Below, piece after piece: positions 37,492 through 46,148 of a DNA stretch of 64,000 nucleotides (position 1 is its first letter; each line of letters starts with the position of its first letter). This stretch comes from Xylophilus rhododendri (GTDB lineage Bacteria > Pseudomonadota > Gammaproteobacteria > Burkholderiales > Burkholderiaceae_C). The stretch covers positions 2,294,001-2,358,000 of the forward strand of contig NZ_CP047650.1 of assembly GCF_009906855.1 (NCBI RefSeq), in the 5' to 3' direction. Both the position numbers and the translations under genes were made by a program. Below the pieces are notes generated by a model. The model had not been told where the DNA came from. It searched no databases and saw only the letters and a program-made list of their open reading frames with translations.

Positions 37492-38997
37492 CTACCGCGC
37501 CGAAGCCCCGAGCTTCTGGAAATCCACATCCAGCCGCGCCAGCGAAGACGAGATCTGCGCCCGCCGCGCCGCAATCCAGGCCTGCTGCTGCTCCACCCTT
37601 TGCCCGGTCTCCTTCAGCATCCGCGCCATCTCGGCCGGCTGCGGCCCGCCCAGCGTCTCGCGGTTCTTCACGATGGCGACCGGGTCCAGGGTGGAGCGGA
37701 ACTCGGCCTCGGACATCGGCAGCGAAGCCGCGAAGTCCGAGCCCTTGACCGTCTCGGCATAGATGCGCTGTGCCTCCACATACGGAAAGTCCAGCGGCTT
37801 GATGTCCTTGGCCTTGGCGTACTCCACCACCTCGGAGGCGAAATGGTGGCCCACCCGGAAGGGCAGCTTGTACTTGCGCATCAGCACGTCGGCCAGCTCC
37901 TGCGAGGCGGTCCAGTCGCTGTTGAGTTCTTCCAGCGCGCGGTCGGGGTCGAGCACCAGCGCGGTCAGGATGCGGTCCCAGTTGCGCAGCACGCCGGTGG
38001 CGCTGGCGACCAGGGCGGTGTTGGACTTGACCTCCTTGGCATCGCTCATGCCCGGCGGAATGTTGTGCGCCTGCATGACCACACCCATGGCCAGCCCGAT
38101 GGCGGTGGAAGCATCACGGCGGGTGGCGTTGAGCAGGCCGGGGTTGCGCTTCTGCGGCATGGCGCTGGACACATAGGTGTTGCCGCCGCCCTCCTGCAGC
38201 AGGATCCAGGGCCGCGCCTGGGCGTACTGCGTCATCACGTCCTCGATGAAGCTGCCGGCATGCAGGGCGATGGCGGTGACGATGGCGCCGGCCTCCACCG
38301 GCTCGTCCACCGAGGACAGCTGCGAGGCGTCGTAGGCGTTGTCCACCAGCGCGGAAAAGCCCAGGTAGCCGGCCATGCGCTGGCGGTTGAGCGGCCAGCT
38401 GGTGCCGTTGAGCACCGTCGTGCCCATGGAGGAACGGTCGATGCGGGCATAGGCCTCGCGGATGCGCTGGGCGTCGCGGTCCAGGCCGGCGGCGATGCCC
38501 AGCAGGTAGTGGCCGTAGCTGTTGGGCTGGGCGGCCACGCCGTTGGTGTAGTTGGGGACGATGGTGGCCTTGTAGCGGTCGGCCAGTTTTACCAGGGTGG
38601 CGGTCGTCTTGTTGAGCTGGTCGGCCAGGGCCAGCATGTCGTCGCGCAGGATGGCCGAGCGCAGGGTGGCCAGCATGTCCTGGCTGGAGCGGCCGGCGTG
38701 CAGCAGGGTGATCTGCGGGCCGGCGGCATCGATCAGCAGGGGCTCGAAGGTGATGACGTTGGTGGGACGCTTGCCGCCGGGCTTGTCGCCGTCGGCCAGC
38801 ACCTTGGTGATGCCGCTGTAGACCAGGGGCGTCATCGACTTGTCGAGCAGGCCTTCGTCGGTGTTGATGACGGCGGTGGCCTTGTTGATCTCGCCTAGCC
38901 AGAAGAATTCGTCGTGGCGGGGCTGGCTTTGCGCCCCGGCGGGGCCGGCAAGGGCCAGGGTGAGGGCGGCGGCCAGGGCCAGGGTGGCGCGTTTCAT
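37492..38997 (-). CDS. Exported argininosuccinate lyase-like protein (fumarase/aspartase superfamily)
   Basis: 501 residues with a clear Sec signal peptide (MKRATLALAAALTLALA, cleavage near AGAQS). The mature part is a fumarase/aspartase-superfamily lyase: signature SSAMPQKRNPGLLN (the superfamily GSSxMPxKxNP loop) and helical core VEAGAIVTAIALHAGSFIEDVM. Argininosuccinate lyases are normally cytoplasmic, so a periplasmic form is unusual. A substrate role such as cleavage of an amino-acid-linked fumarate adduct is inference only. No arg genes are adjacent. Conserved substrate residues could not be checked individually. Confidence 0.75.
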   Translation of the reverse strand: MKRATLALAAALTLALAGPAGAQSQPRHDEFFWLGEINKATAVINTDEGLLDKSMTPLVYSGITKVLADGDKPGGKRPTNVITFEPLLIDAAGPQITLLHAGRSSQDMLATLRSAILRDDMLALADQLNKTTATLVKLADRYKATIVPNYTNGVAAQPNSYGHYLLGIAAGLDRDAQRIREAYARIDRSSMGTTVLNGTSWPLNRQRMAGYLGFSALVDNAYDASQLSSVDEPVEAGAIVTAIALHAGSFIEDVMTQYAQARPWILLQEGGGNTYVSSAMPQKRNPGLLNATRRDASTAIGLAMGVVMQAHNIPPGMSDAKEVKSNTALVASATGVLRNWDRILTALVLDPDRALEELNSDWTASQELADVLMRKYKLPFRVGHHFASEVVEYAKAKDIKPLDFPYVEAQRIYAETVKGSDFAASLPMSEAEFRSTLDPVAIVKNRETLGGPQPAEMARMLKETGQRVEQQQAWIAARRAQISSSLARLDVDFQKLGASAR

Positions 38998-39122
38998 GGC
39001 GTCTTGTCCTTGTCTCGTTTTGCGAGCCAGGACGATAGAGGCGCGGCCGCCCCCGGGTCAAATTAAAAGATACGCCCGGTTCATATCGAAAAAGTATCGA
39101 GATGGCCGTGCGGCCCCGGATT

Positions 39123-39353
39123 TCAGTTGGTGCTGCCGGCCACTTGAACCTGGCGGCGGGCCACCGGGGTCGGCGGCACGTCGATGCCCCACTGGTGGCC
39201 GGCCTGGAGTTCGCCGCGTGCGCGGGCGGCTTCCATTTCGGCGACGACTTCGGCGCGGGTCTTGCCCGCTGGCTGGGCCGCGGCGGACTGGGCGAAGGAT
39301 GCCGTGGAAACAGCGGCGGACAGGGCGATGGCGAGGAGTGCGAAGCGGTTCAT
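39123..39353 (-). CDS. DUF4148 small exported protein
   Basis: 76 residues. Signal peptide MNRFALLAIALSAAVSTASFAQS followed by the DUF4148 pattern KTRAEVVAEMEAARARGELQAG. The family is common in Burkholderiales and of unknown function, thought to be periplasmic. The ATG at 39353 is preferred because the longer frame to 39467 has no signal-peptide start. Divergent from a LysR gene. Confidence 0.85.
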   Translation of the reverse strand: MNRFALLAIALSAAVSTASFAQSAAAQPAGKTRAEVVAEMEAARARGELQAGHQWGIDVPPTPVARRQVQVAGSTN

Positions 39354-39412
39354 GACAAGTCCTTTTTCAGTGGATCCCGCCAGGTGCTGCGGGGTGAAGT
39401 GACTGTAGGATT

Positions 39413-39424
39413 TGCGTATTCGCA
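39413..39424. promoter_or_regulatory. TGCG-N4-CGCA box 1
   Basis: TGCGTATTCGCA, a palindrome with a 4-base centre, in the intergenic region between DUF4148 (-) and LysR (+). Its centre is exactly 42 bases (four helical turns) from that of box 2. Confidence 0.5.
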
Positions 39425-39450
39425 GGTAAATTCTCTGTTTCTGCACATTT

Positions 39451-39470
39451 GATATGCGAAAACGCATATC
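39451..39470. promoter_or_regulatory. Perfect 8-4-8 palindrome containing TGCG-N4-CGCA box 2
   Basis: GATATGCG-AAAA-CGCATATC, an exact inverted repeat six bases before the LysR start codon. It contains the same TGCG-N4-CGCA core as box 1. Position and symmetry fit an autoregulatory LysR operator covering the ribosome-binding region of its own gene. Confidence 0.6.
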
Positions 39471-39476
39471 GCCGCC

Positions 39477-40382
39477 ATGAGCACGCCCCCACCCGACAGC
39501 CGCCGCCCCTTGTCATGGGACGAAGTCCACGCCTTCCTGGCCGTGGTGCAGGCCGGCTCCATCGCCGCCTCCACCCGGCGCCTGGGGGTGAACCATTCGA
39601 CGGTGCTGCGCCGCATCGGCAACCTGGAGCACACGCTCTCGACCCGGCTGTTCGACCGCCTGCCCGGCGGCTACGCCCTGACCGCCGCCGGCCACGAGTT
39701 CGCCGAACGCCTCTCGGGCATCCCGGAACAGATCGAGGAGGCCCACCGCCACCTGAGCAGCCGCGACGTGGAGATCCGCGGCACCATCCGCGTGGCCGCG
39801 CCGGAGCTGCTGGTGAAGACGGTGCTGATGCCCATCTTCGCCCGCTTCTCGCTGCGCTACCCCGCCGTGCAGCTGCAGCTGGTGATGGGCACCCAGCGGC
39901 TCAACCTCACCAGGCGCGAGGCGGACGTGGCGGTGCGGGTGTCCAACAGCCCGCCGGAGAACCTGGTGGCGCGCCGCGTCGGCCGGGTGCAGTCGGCGCT
40001 GTATGCCTCGCGGGACTACCTGGCCTCGCTGCCCCAAGGCGCGGGCCTGGCCGACTACCGCTGGGTGGCGCTGGACGATTCGCTGGCCCACCTCAACCAG
40101 GCCCAATGGATGGAGCGCAACGTCGATCCCGCGCGGGTGGCGATCCAGGTGGATGGCGTGGACGGCATGGTGGAGGCGGTGGCCTGCGGCGCCGGCGCCG
40201 GCCTGCTGCTGTGCCCGGTGGCCGACCTGCGGCCCGAACTCGTCAGGCTGAGCCCGCCCGATCCGGCGATGGACTGGTCGATCTGGATCCTCACCCATCC
40301 CGACCTGCGCCAGGTGGCGCGCATCCGCGCCTTCACCGAGTTCGTGTTCGACACGCTCGAAGCGGAAGGCACGCTGAAGTAG
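39477..40382 (+). CDS. LysR-family transcriptional regulator
   Basis: 301 residues. HTH (WDEVHAFLAVVQAGSIAASTRRLGVNHSTVLRRIGNLE region, ~14-48) followed by a LysR substrate domain (EADVAVRVSNSPPENLVARRVG). The subgroup with VNHSTVLRRI resembles regulators linked to small-molecule catabolism; the ligand is unknown. Its two upstream palindromes and the divergent DUF4148 gene suggest it regulates itself and that gene. Convergent with mntH, with about 6 bases between stops. Confidence 0.9.
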   Translation: MSTPPPDSRRPLSWDEVHAFLAVVQAGSIAASTRRLGVNHSTVLRRIGNLEHTLSTRLFDRLPGGYALTAAGHEFAERLSGIPEQIEEAHRHLSSRDVEIRGTIRVAAPELLVKTVLMPIFARFSLRYPAVQLQLVMGTQRLNLTRREADVAVRVSNSPPENLVARRVGRVQSALYASRDYLASLPQGAGLADYRWVALDDSLAHLNQAQWMERNVDPARVAIQVDGVDGMVEAVACGAGAGLLLCPVADLRPELVRLSPPDPAMDWSIWILTHPDLRQVARIRAFTEFVFDTLEAEGTLK

Positions 40383-40388
40383 CCGGCC

Positions 40389-41726
40389 TCAGTCGCCCAG
40401 CACGATGGAGCCGATCAGCCAGACATTGGCCGCGGCGATCACGCCGAACAGCAGCCAGGCCGAAACCTGCATCGCCCGGCCGCTGGCGAAGCGGCCCATC
40501 ACGGCCCGGTCGCCGGTGAAGCGGATCAGCGGCCACATGGCGAAGGGCAGCTGGAAACTCAGCACCACCTGGCTGAGCACCAGCATGCGGCCCACGCTGT
40601 CTTCGCCCAGCAGCCAGACGCCGACGAAGGCCGGGATCAGCGCCAGCCCGCGGGTGATGAGGCGGCGCTGCCAGCAGGGGATCTTCATGTCGAGGAAACC
40701 CTCCATGACGATCTGCCCGGCGATGGTGCCGGTGAAGGTGGAACTCTGCCCCGAGGCCAGCAGCGCGATGCCGAAGAGCATGGCGGCCAGGCCGCTGCCG
40801 ACCAGGGGTTCGATCAGGTGGTAGGCATCGCCGATGTCGCTCACCTCGCGATGGCCGTGGGCATGGAAGGCGCTGGCGGCCAGCACCATGATGGCGGCGT
40901 TGATCAGCAGGGCCAGCGAGAGGGACACGATGGCGTCCGCGGTGCAGAAGCGGATCGCTTCGCGCCGGCCGGCATCGCTGTCCTCGGCCAGGCGGGTCTG
41001 CACGATGGAGGAATGCAGGTAGAGGTTGTGCGGCATCACCGTGGCGCCGACCACGCCGATCGCCAGATAGAGCGCGCCGGGCTGGTGCAGGCGTTCCAGG
41101 CTGGGCACGAAGCCGATCGCCACGGATGACCAGATCGGCTGCGCGAAGGCCAGCTCCACGATGAAGCAGGCACCGATGGTGCCCACCAGCCCGAGCACGA
41201 TGGCCTCCACCCGCCGCACGCCGGCGCCCTGCAGGCCCAGCACCAGCAGGGTGTCGAAGGCGGTGATGCCGATGCCCACGGGAATCGACACACCCAGCAG
41301 CAGATGCAGCGCCAGCGCGCTGCCCAGCACCTCGGCCAGGTCGCAGGCCACGATGGCCAGCTCCGCGCCCAGCCACAGGAAGCGGTTGGCGCCCTTGCCG
41401 TAGCGCGCCCGGCAGATCTGCGCCAGGTCCATCTGGGCGACTAGTCCCAGCCTGACGCACAGGGTCTGCAGCAGCATGGCCGCCAGGCTGGCCAGCAGCA
41501 CCACGAAGAGCAGGCCGTAGCCGAAACGCGAGCCGGCCTCGATGTCGGTCGCCCAGTTGCCCGGGTCCATGTAGCCGACCGAGACCAGCAGGCCGGGGCC
41601 GGCATAACGCAGCAGCTTCTTGTGAAAGGGCAGGCCCGGCAGGACCTTGACGCTGCCCTTGACTTCGGACGGGCAGAACGGGGCGGTGGCGGTGCGCGGG
41701 AGCGGGCGGAACATCGGCTGGATCAT
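40389..41726 (-). CDS. mntH: Nramp-family divalent metal transporter (MntH)
   Basis: 445 residues from the ATG at 41726 (an in-frame ATG 12 bases later is possible). Eleven or so membrane helices. The Nramp metal-binding DPGN motif in helix 1 (GYMDPGNWATDIEAG) and the helix 6 motif VVGATVMPHNLYLHS are both intact, as is the GQSSTFTGTIAGQIVMEGF transport signature. Proton-coupled import of Mn(II)/Fe(II) at the inner membrane. No MntR or Fur box was recognised upstream. Confidence 0.95.
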   Translation of the reverse strand: MIQPMFRPLPRTATAPFCPSEVKGSVKVLPGLPFHKKLLRYAGPGLLVSVGYMDPGNWATDIEAGSRFGYGLLFVVLLASLAAMLLQTLCVRLGLVAQMDLAQICRARYGKGANRFLWLGAELAIVACDLAEVLGSALALHLLLGVSIPVGIGITAFDTLLVLGLQGAGVRRVEAIVLGLVGTIGACFIVELAFAQPIWSSVAIGFVPSLERLHQPGALYLAIGVVGATVMPHNLYLHSSIVQTRLAEDSDAGRREAIRFCTADAIVSLSLALLINAAIMVLAASAFHAHGHREVSDIGDAYHLIEPLVGSGLAAMLFGIALLASGQSSTFTGTIAGQIVMEGFLDMKIPCWQRRLITRGLALIPAFVGVWLLGEDSVGRMLVLSQVVLSFQLPFAMWPLIRFTGDRAVMGRFASGRAMQVSAWLLFGVIAAANVWLIGSIVLGD

Positions 41727-41795
41727 AAGGAAGGCGATGGCTGCGGCGAACCCGCTTCGCCCTATGGCGGCGATAGGCGCCACGCGCCGCACATG

Positions 41796-41818
41796 AAAAA
41801 GCGGCCCGTGGGCCGCTT
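41796..41818 (-). terminator. Intrinsic terminator of the gamma-glutamyltransferase gene
   Basis: Stem AAGCGGCCC (41799-41807) with GGGCCGCTT (41810-41818). On the minus strand it is followed by a run of five Ts, so it stops transcription from the gene ending at 41846. Confidence 0.85.
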
Positions 41819-41845
41819 CAGGTTCATGTCGCTGGATCAGCCGGC

Positions 41846-44035
41846 TCAGTAGCCGTACCCGGCGCCGTTGCGACGGTAGTCCGCCGCACCGTGGTAGACC
41901 GGGAAGCCATTGGTGTCGTAGGTCACGGCGATGCCGCTCAGGCCGCTGGTCAGGCCGGTGGCCGCCGCGCTGCTGCCGGCGCCGTAGGTGCTGATGAGGC
42001 TGGCGACCGATCCGGCGATGGAAGAACCCGCCTCCAGCTCGGCGATGCCGTTCTGGCCGCTGAAGTTGCCCGCGTTGATCGCCGCCTGGATGTCCATGCC
42101 GTAGACCACATTGCCCAGGAAGGTCTTGACGATGTAGTCGGGGATCGGGCCGCCGCCGGCCGAGCCCCACACCAGGCGCAGCTTGCCGTCGGCATCGAAG
42201 GCGATGGCCGGCGAGATGGAACTGCGCGGACGCTTGTAGGCGGCGTAGCCGTTGACGTCCATGCCCGGCGTGCTGGCCGAGAAGTTGGACATGACGTCGT
42301 TGATCATCAGCCCCGCCGCCTCGATGTGGGCGCCCCAGTGGGTGTTGATCGTCGTCGTCATCGACAGCGCATTGCCGTACCCGTCCACGATGGCGACGTT
42401 GCTGGTGGTGTTCCAGTCCTCGCCGTGTTTCGTGTCGGCGCGGGCGATCTGCAGCGGGCGCGCCTGCTGGGCGAAGAACACCGGCGCGCTCTCGTCGGCC
42501 AGGGCCAGCGGGTTGTAGAGCGTCGGGTCGGTGGCGCTGAAGGCGGGGATGCCGTCGGCGGTGCCGCCCGCGGCCACGGTGCCGATGGCGGTGCTGCCGA
42601 TGAGGGCGGCGCGGCTGTCCAGGTAGGACGAACTCAGCAGCACCGAGATGCGGTCGTTGCTGTTGGAGTAGGCCGGGTCGCCCACGATGTTGCGGCGGTC
42701 GGCATTGGCCAGGCGGCTGCCTTCGGTGACCAGGTGCAGGTAGTCCACGCCGTTGAAGGCGTTGGAGCCGATCGCCTTGCGCTCCATCAGGCCCAGGTTG
42801 TAGAGCGTGACCACGCCGCCGAAGGACGGTGCCGGCTGGGTGTAGATGGTCATGCCGAAACGGGTGCCGACCAGGGGCTTGCGCTCCACCGCCTTGTAGC
42901 TGGCGAAGTCGGCGGTGGTCATCAGGCTGGGGATCTTGGCGATGGTGCTGGCCACCGAGGGCGCGCTGGCCGTGCCCGCCGTCGGCAGGATGGAGGCGCA
43001 GGGCAGCTGGCCGGTGGTGATCTTGGCGACGATGGCGGTGGCGATGCTGCCGGCCGGGTCGTAGAAGGCGGCTGCGCCGCCGTCGCGCACCGTGGCCAGG
43101 GTGGCGGCCAGGTCGGTGTTGGTGATGACGGTGCCGACCGGCAGCGGCTTCTGTTTCGTCGTGTCGGAGGCCAGGCAGTAGCGGGCATTGATGTCCGGGT
43201 ACTTGCAGCGGGCCGCGCCCTTGGCGGTGCCGGCGGAATTGACCCAGGCCGCCACGCCGCTGCCGGCGGCCACGGGGTTGCCGTCGTCGTCGAACTCGCC
43301 CGCGTCGGAGTAGAGCGTGGAGTACATGTACTGGGTCATCGGGAAGCCATTGGTGGCGGCGGCGATGCTGTCGTCCCAGAGCTTGTTCCAGGCCAGCTTG
43401 CCGTAGCTCTTGTGCACCAGGTCCAGCACCGCGACGGTGCCCGGCACGCCCACGGCGCGGCCGGAGATGTTGGTGTTGCCCTGCTGCGAGGAGATGGAGG
43501 CGCCGGCCGTCAGGCCGGTCTTGCAGAGGTTGTAGGGCGCGGTGGTGGAGACGTCCTGCGCGACCGCCTTGTAGACGGTGTCCACGCCGCCGGTGGCGGC
43601 CGGCGCGGCCGACATGCCGTCATAGGCGTGCACCGACTTGCTGGCCGCGTCGTAGTAGGTGATGACGCTGCCGCCGGCCAGGCCCGAGGCGAAGGGCTCG
43701 GTCACGTTGAGCATGCCCTGCACGGCGATGGCCGCGTCGATGGCGCTGCCGCCGCCGGCCAGGATCTTGCAGCCGGCGGCCGAGGCGCTGATGTCGGCCG
43801 AGGTGACCATCATGTTGGTGCCGGTGATGCCCACCGTCTGGCCGTAGGGCGCACCGGTCTGGGCCACGCAGAGCGAGGGGTCGAACTTCACGGTGCGCAC
43901 GGGGGTGACGTCGACGGGCACGACCGGGGTCACGGGGTCGGCGGTGGCGGCCACCTGGGTGTTGCCGCCGCCGCAGCCGACGGCCACGAGCGAGGCCGCG
44001 ACGGCTGCTGCGGTCGCGCGGAAATAGCTTTTCAT
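41846..44035 (-). CDS. Gamma-glutamyltransferase, lipoprotein type
   Basis: 729 residues from the ATG at 44035 (MKSYFRATAAAVAASLVA), with a lipobox ending VGC (Cys21), unlike the soluble periplasmic enzyme of E. coli. GGT features: GTNMMVTSADISAS, GGGSAIDAAIAVQGMLNVTEP with GLAGGSVITYYD, the DYLHLVTEGSRLANADR segment, the autoprocessing Thr in the TTSNVAIVD stretch that starts the small subunit, and SAGGGPIPDYIVKTFL near the end. It transfers or hydrolyses the gamma-glutamyl group of glutathione. It is larger than usual owing to inserts. Its terminator is present. Confidence 0.88.
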   Translation of the reverse strand: MKSYFRATAAAVAASLVAVGCGGGNTQVAATADPVTPVVPVDVTPVRTVKFDPSLCVAQTGAPYGQTVGITGTNMMVTSADISASAAGCKILAGGGSAIDAAIAVQGMLNVTEPFASGLAGGSVITYYDAASKSVHAYDGMSAAPAATGGVDTVYKAVAQDVSTTAPYNLCKTGLTAGASISSQQGNTNISGRAVGVPGTVAVLDLVHKSYGKLAWNKLWDDSIAAATNGFPMTQYMYSTLYSDAGEFDDDGNPVAAGSGVAAWVNSAGTAKGAARCKYPDINARYCLASDTTKQKPLPVGTVITNTDLAATLATVRDGGAAAFYDPAGSIATAIVAKITTGQLPCASILPTAGTASAPSVASTIAKIPSLMTTADFASYKAVERKPLVGTRFGMTIYTQPAPSFGGVVTLYNLGLMERKAIGSNAFNGVDYLHLVTEGSRLANADRRNIVGDPAYSNSNDRISVLLSSSYLDSRAALIGSTAIGTVAAGGTADGIPAFSATDPTLYNPLALADESAPVFFAQQARPLQIARADTKHGEDWNTTSNVAIVDGYGNALSMTTTINTHWGAHIEAAGLMINDVMSNFSASTPGMDVNGYAAYKRPRSSISPAIAFDADGKLRLVWGSAGGGPIPDYIVKTFLGNVVYGMDIQAAINAGNFSGQNGIAELEAGSSIAGSVASLISTYGAGSSAAATGLTSGLSGIAVTYDTNGFPVYHGAADYRRNGAGYGY

Positions 44036-44280
44036 GGAAATCCTGTTGGTATCGATTTTCTGCTTGCCGGCGGGCTGCACACCCGCGAGGACGGGCGAGG
44101 GAAGCAAATGGCGTTCCATAAGCATGGGAAACCGCAGGGCTTTACCGGACGGCTACGCAGACGCGGGGCCAGGCCTTGCGCAAAAGCCGCCTGGAAAGCG
44201 GGTACAACCGGATGCCCAGCGCCGAAGGCGCGAAGCGTTTCGACACCTCCCGCCGCACCGGCCGGCATCACCATCGTTCT

Positions 44281-44592
44281 ATGACTTCCATCGCTCTGTG
44301 CCGCACGACCACCGCCCTCGCCTGCACGGCTGGCGCGCTGCTGCTCGCCGGCTGCAACACCGTGCTGGCCCCGGCGCCCGCCGGCAGCGCCGCCGCGCCC
44401 GCGGCCGGCAGTTCGGAAAATATCACCATCGAACACACCAGCCTGCGCAGCCGCACGGCCGTCTACGAAAGCGCGCTGCGGGCCTGCAAGCAGCGCGGCT
44501 ACGAACAGGCGATCTTCCAGTCCCAGGCCAACCAGGATGCGACACGCCCGCCCGCCACCGGGCCGCAGCTCAGCATCTTCACCTGCCGCTAG
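44281..44592 (+). CDS. Small lipoprotein, hypothetical
   Basis: 103 residues from the ATG at 44281. Lipoprotein signal MTSIALCRTTTALACTAGALLLAGC, then an Ala/Pro linker (~26-45) and a ~55-residue domain with two Cys (ACKQRGYEQAIFQSQANQD ... FTCR). The family is not recognised. It is divergent from the GGT gene and followed 18 bases later by a tiny gene in the same direction. Confidence 0.7.
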   Translation: MTSIALCRTTTALACTAGALLLAGCNTVLAPAPAGSAAAPAAGSSENITIEHTSLRSRTAVYESALRACKQRGYEQAIFQSQANQDATRPPATGPQLSIFTCR

Positions 44593-44609
44593 GCGCACCA
44601 GGAGATCCC

Positions 44610-44759
44610 ATGCACCAGCCCAAGCACACGCACGAAACCCCGGCCGAACACCTGGCCGACCTGCCGGTCGAGCCCGAGATGCCGCAGGGCGACATCCCGC
44701 CGGAGCAGCCGGAAGACGTCGCCACCGGCGTGCCGGCAGCGCCGGCCGCGCCCAAGTAA
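44610..44759 (+). CDS. Very small Pro/Glu-rich hypothetical protein
   Basis: 49 residues (MHQPKHTHETPAEHLADLP...). AGGAG lies 6 bases before the ATG and the gene follows the lipoprotein gene closely, which supports translation. The composition is acidic and proline-rich with no signal or helix. Function unknown. Confidence 0.5.
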   Translation: MHQPKHTHETPAEHLADLPVEPEMPQGDIPPEQPEDVATGVPAAPAAPK

Positions 44760-44779
44760 GGGCGCCAGGGGCAGCGCCC

Positions 44780-45121
44780 TCAGCCGCAGCTGATCGAGGT
44801 GATGCGGCCCGAAGCGTCGGTCTGCAGGTTCAGCCGCTGCGAGCTGAATTCCTGCGTCACCGCCTCGCCCGGGCGGATCACCCGCAGGGTCTTGGCCAGG
44901 GTCTTGGTGATGAGTTCGGATTGCAGGGCCGGCGTGGCCCGCTGGCCGATGGCGTACTGGCCGGCCTGCACGTTGCAGGTGCCGCTCATGATCATGGCGC
45001 CAGACGGAACGCCGCCTTCGGCCGTGCCGGTGGCACCGCCGCCGAGCGGGCCGCCGGCGCATCCGGCCAGGGTGGCCGCCAGGGCCGAAGTCGTCAGAAG
45101 CAAGGCAAATCGGAACCGCAT
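44780..45121 (-). CDS. I78-family peptidase inhibitor lipoprotein
   Basis: 113 residues. Lipobox LAGC (Cys21) after a short signal peptide. The C-terminal part fits the potato-inhibitor-like I78 family: CNVQAGQYAIGQ, then RVIRPGEAVTQEF, RLNLQTDASGRITSISCG with the terminal Cys pairing with the first. I78 proteins inhibit elastase/subtilisin-type proteases. It is anchored in the envelope, presumably protecting it. Confidence 0.85.
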   Translation of the reverse strand: MRFRFALLLTTSALAATLAGCAGGPLGGGATGTAEGGVPSGAMIMSGTCNVQAGQYAIGQRATPALQSELITKTLAKTLRVIRPGEAVTQEFSSQRLNLQTDASGRITSISCG

Positions 45122-45194
45122 GTCGGCCTCCCTTTGGAGTGTTGTCGTTGCGGTCCACGGTAGGCCGGCCGCGTGGCCGGGCCGTGACGAGGCG

Positions 45195-45476
45195 TTACAT
45201 GCGCGTCCGGCGCCGTGCTGGTGCGGGCGCTGCCACGACCGTCTTGCCGCGCAGTTCCTCGCACTGCTCGTCGCTGCGGCCGAAGACCATCACCGAGGCG
45301 CCGGGGAAGCTGTCATAGAGCGTGGCGCTGATCGGCCGCGACATGTCCACCGGCGCCTTGCGCGACTGGTGCAGCACCTTGCCGCCCTTGTCCAGCACGG
45401 TGAAACAGACATCGGCCCGCGCCGCGCCCGCGCACAGGACCAGGAGCAGACCGGCAGAAAGGGATGCAAGACGCAT
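45195..45476 (-). CDS. Small exported hypothetical protein
   Basis: 93 residues. Signal peptide MRLASLSAGLLLVLCAGAARA, mature start DVCFTVLDKGGKVLHQSRKAPVDMS, with two Cys (VCF and EQC), so a disulfide is possible. The sequence ends in a basic Arg-rich tail. Family unknown. It probably forms a short envelope-protein run with the I78 gene, which lies 73 bases downstream. Confidence 0.65.
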   Translation of the reverse strand: MRLASLSAGLLLVLCAGAARADVCFTVLDKGGKVLHQSRKAPVDMSRPISATLYDSFPGASVMVFGRSDEQCEELRGKTVVAAPAPARRRTRM

Positions 45477-45753
45477 GGCGATGCCCGTAAGACCGTGAAA
45501 GCCGCGATCTTACGTGGCGATACGAGGACAGGGCTGTAGTCCGACCACCGACAGAGGTGGCGCCTTCGTCCTGCACCCGCATCCCCGTCGCCGCGTTGGA
45601 ATGACTTCACAGCACACAACTAGGAATGATGCGACGGAGAGCTCGTCTCCTCTTGGGCCCGCTTCGGCGGGCCATTTTTTTGGCCGCGCCGAAATGGCGT
45701 GCCGGCATCCGACGACAATCGTCGCCCGACCAGCCCGCCAGAAAGCCTTTGCC
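45477..45753 (+). other. 277-base gene-free leader upstream of gcvH
   Basis: It holds the terminator at 45656-45681, a near-palindromic GGAGAGCTCGTCTCC just before it, and no open frame with coding-like composition. A glycine riboswitch is common at this position, but I could not match its conserved core here. Confidence 0.4.
45656..45681 (+). terminator. Intrinsic terminator (TTCG tetraloop) upstream of gcvH
   Basis: GGCCCGC (45656-45662), loop TTCG, GCGGGCC (45667-45673), then ATTTTTTT. It is a textbook rho-independent hairpin on the + strand, but no + gene ends just upstream: the neighbours to the left are on the - strand. It could end a small RNA from the 45540-45655 region or act as a leader attenuator for gcvH. 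Confidence 0.8.
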
Positions 45754-46128
45754 ATGACCGTCAAGTTCTCCCGCGAACACCAGTGGATCGACAGCAGCGA
45801 CACCAGCGCCGCGCGGGTCGGCATCACGCCCTTCGCGCAGGACACGCTGGGCGACATCGTCTTCGTGGACCTGCCCGCCGTCGGCAAGCGTTTCGCCCAG
45901 GGCGAGGTGGCCGCGGTGGTGGAGTCGGTGAAGACCGCGGCCGATGTGTTCATGCCCGCCGCGGGCGAGATCGTGGCGATCAACGAAGCCCTGCGCGACG
46001 ACCCCGCCCTGGCCAACACCGACCCGCTGGGCGCGGCCTGGTTCTTCACCGTGAAGCTGTCCGACCCGGCCGAACTCGACGGCCTGCTGGACGCCGCCGC
46101 CTACGAGGCGTTCTCCAAGGACGCCTGA
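45754..46128 (+). CDS. gcvH: Glycine cleavage system H protein
   Basis: 124 residues from the ATG at 45754. The lipoyl domain has the modified Lys60 in the motif ESVKTAADVFMP and the flanking GDIVFVDLPAVGKRF. Carries the aminomethyl arm between GcvP and GcvT/L. gcvT and gcvP are not next to it in this window, which is unusual since they commonly form gcvTHP; it may be an orphan or have another lipoyl-relay role. The class II aldolase gene follows 20 bases later. Confidence 0.93.
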   Translation: MTVKFSREHQWIDSSDTSAARVGITPFAQDTLGDIVFVDLPAVGKRFAQGEVAAVVESVKTAADVFMPAAGEIVAINEALRDDPALANTDPLGAAWFFTVKLSDPAELDGLLDAAAYEAFSKDA

Positions 46129-46148
46129 AGCGCCTCACTGGAGCCTCC

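Noticed and set aside
45540..45750. Glycine riboswitch before gcvH
   Set aside because: The conserved aptamer core could not be matched; only a plain terminator hairpin is evident.
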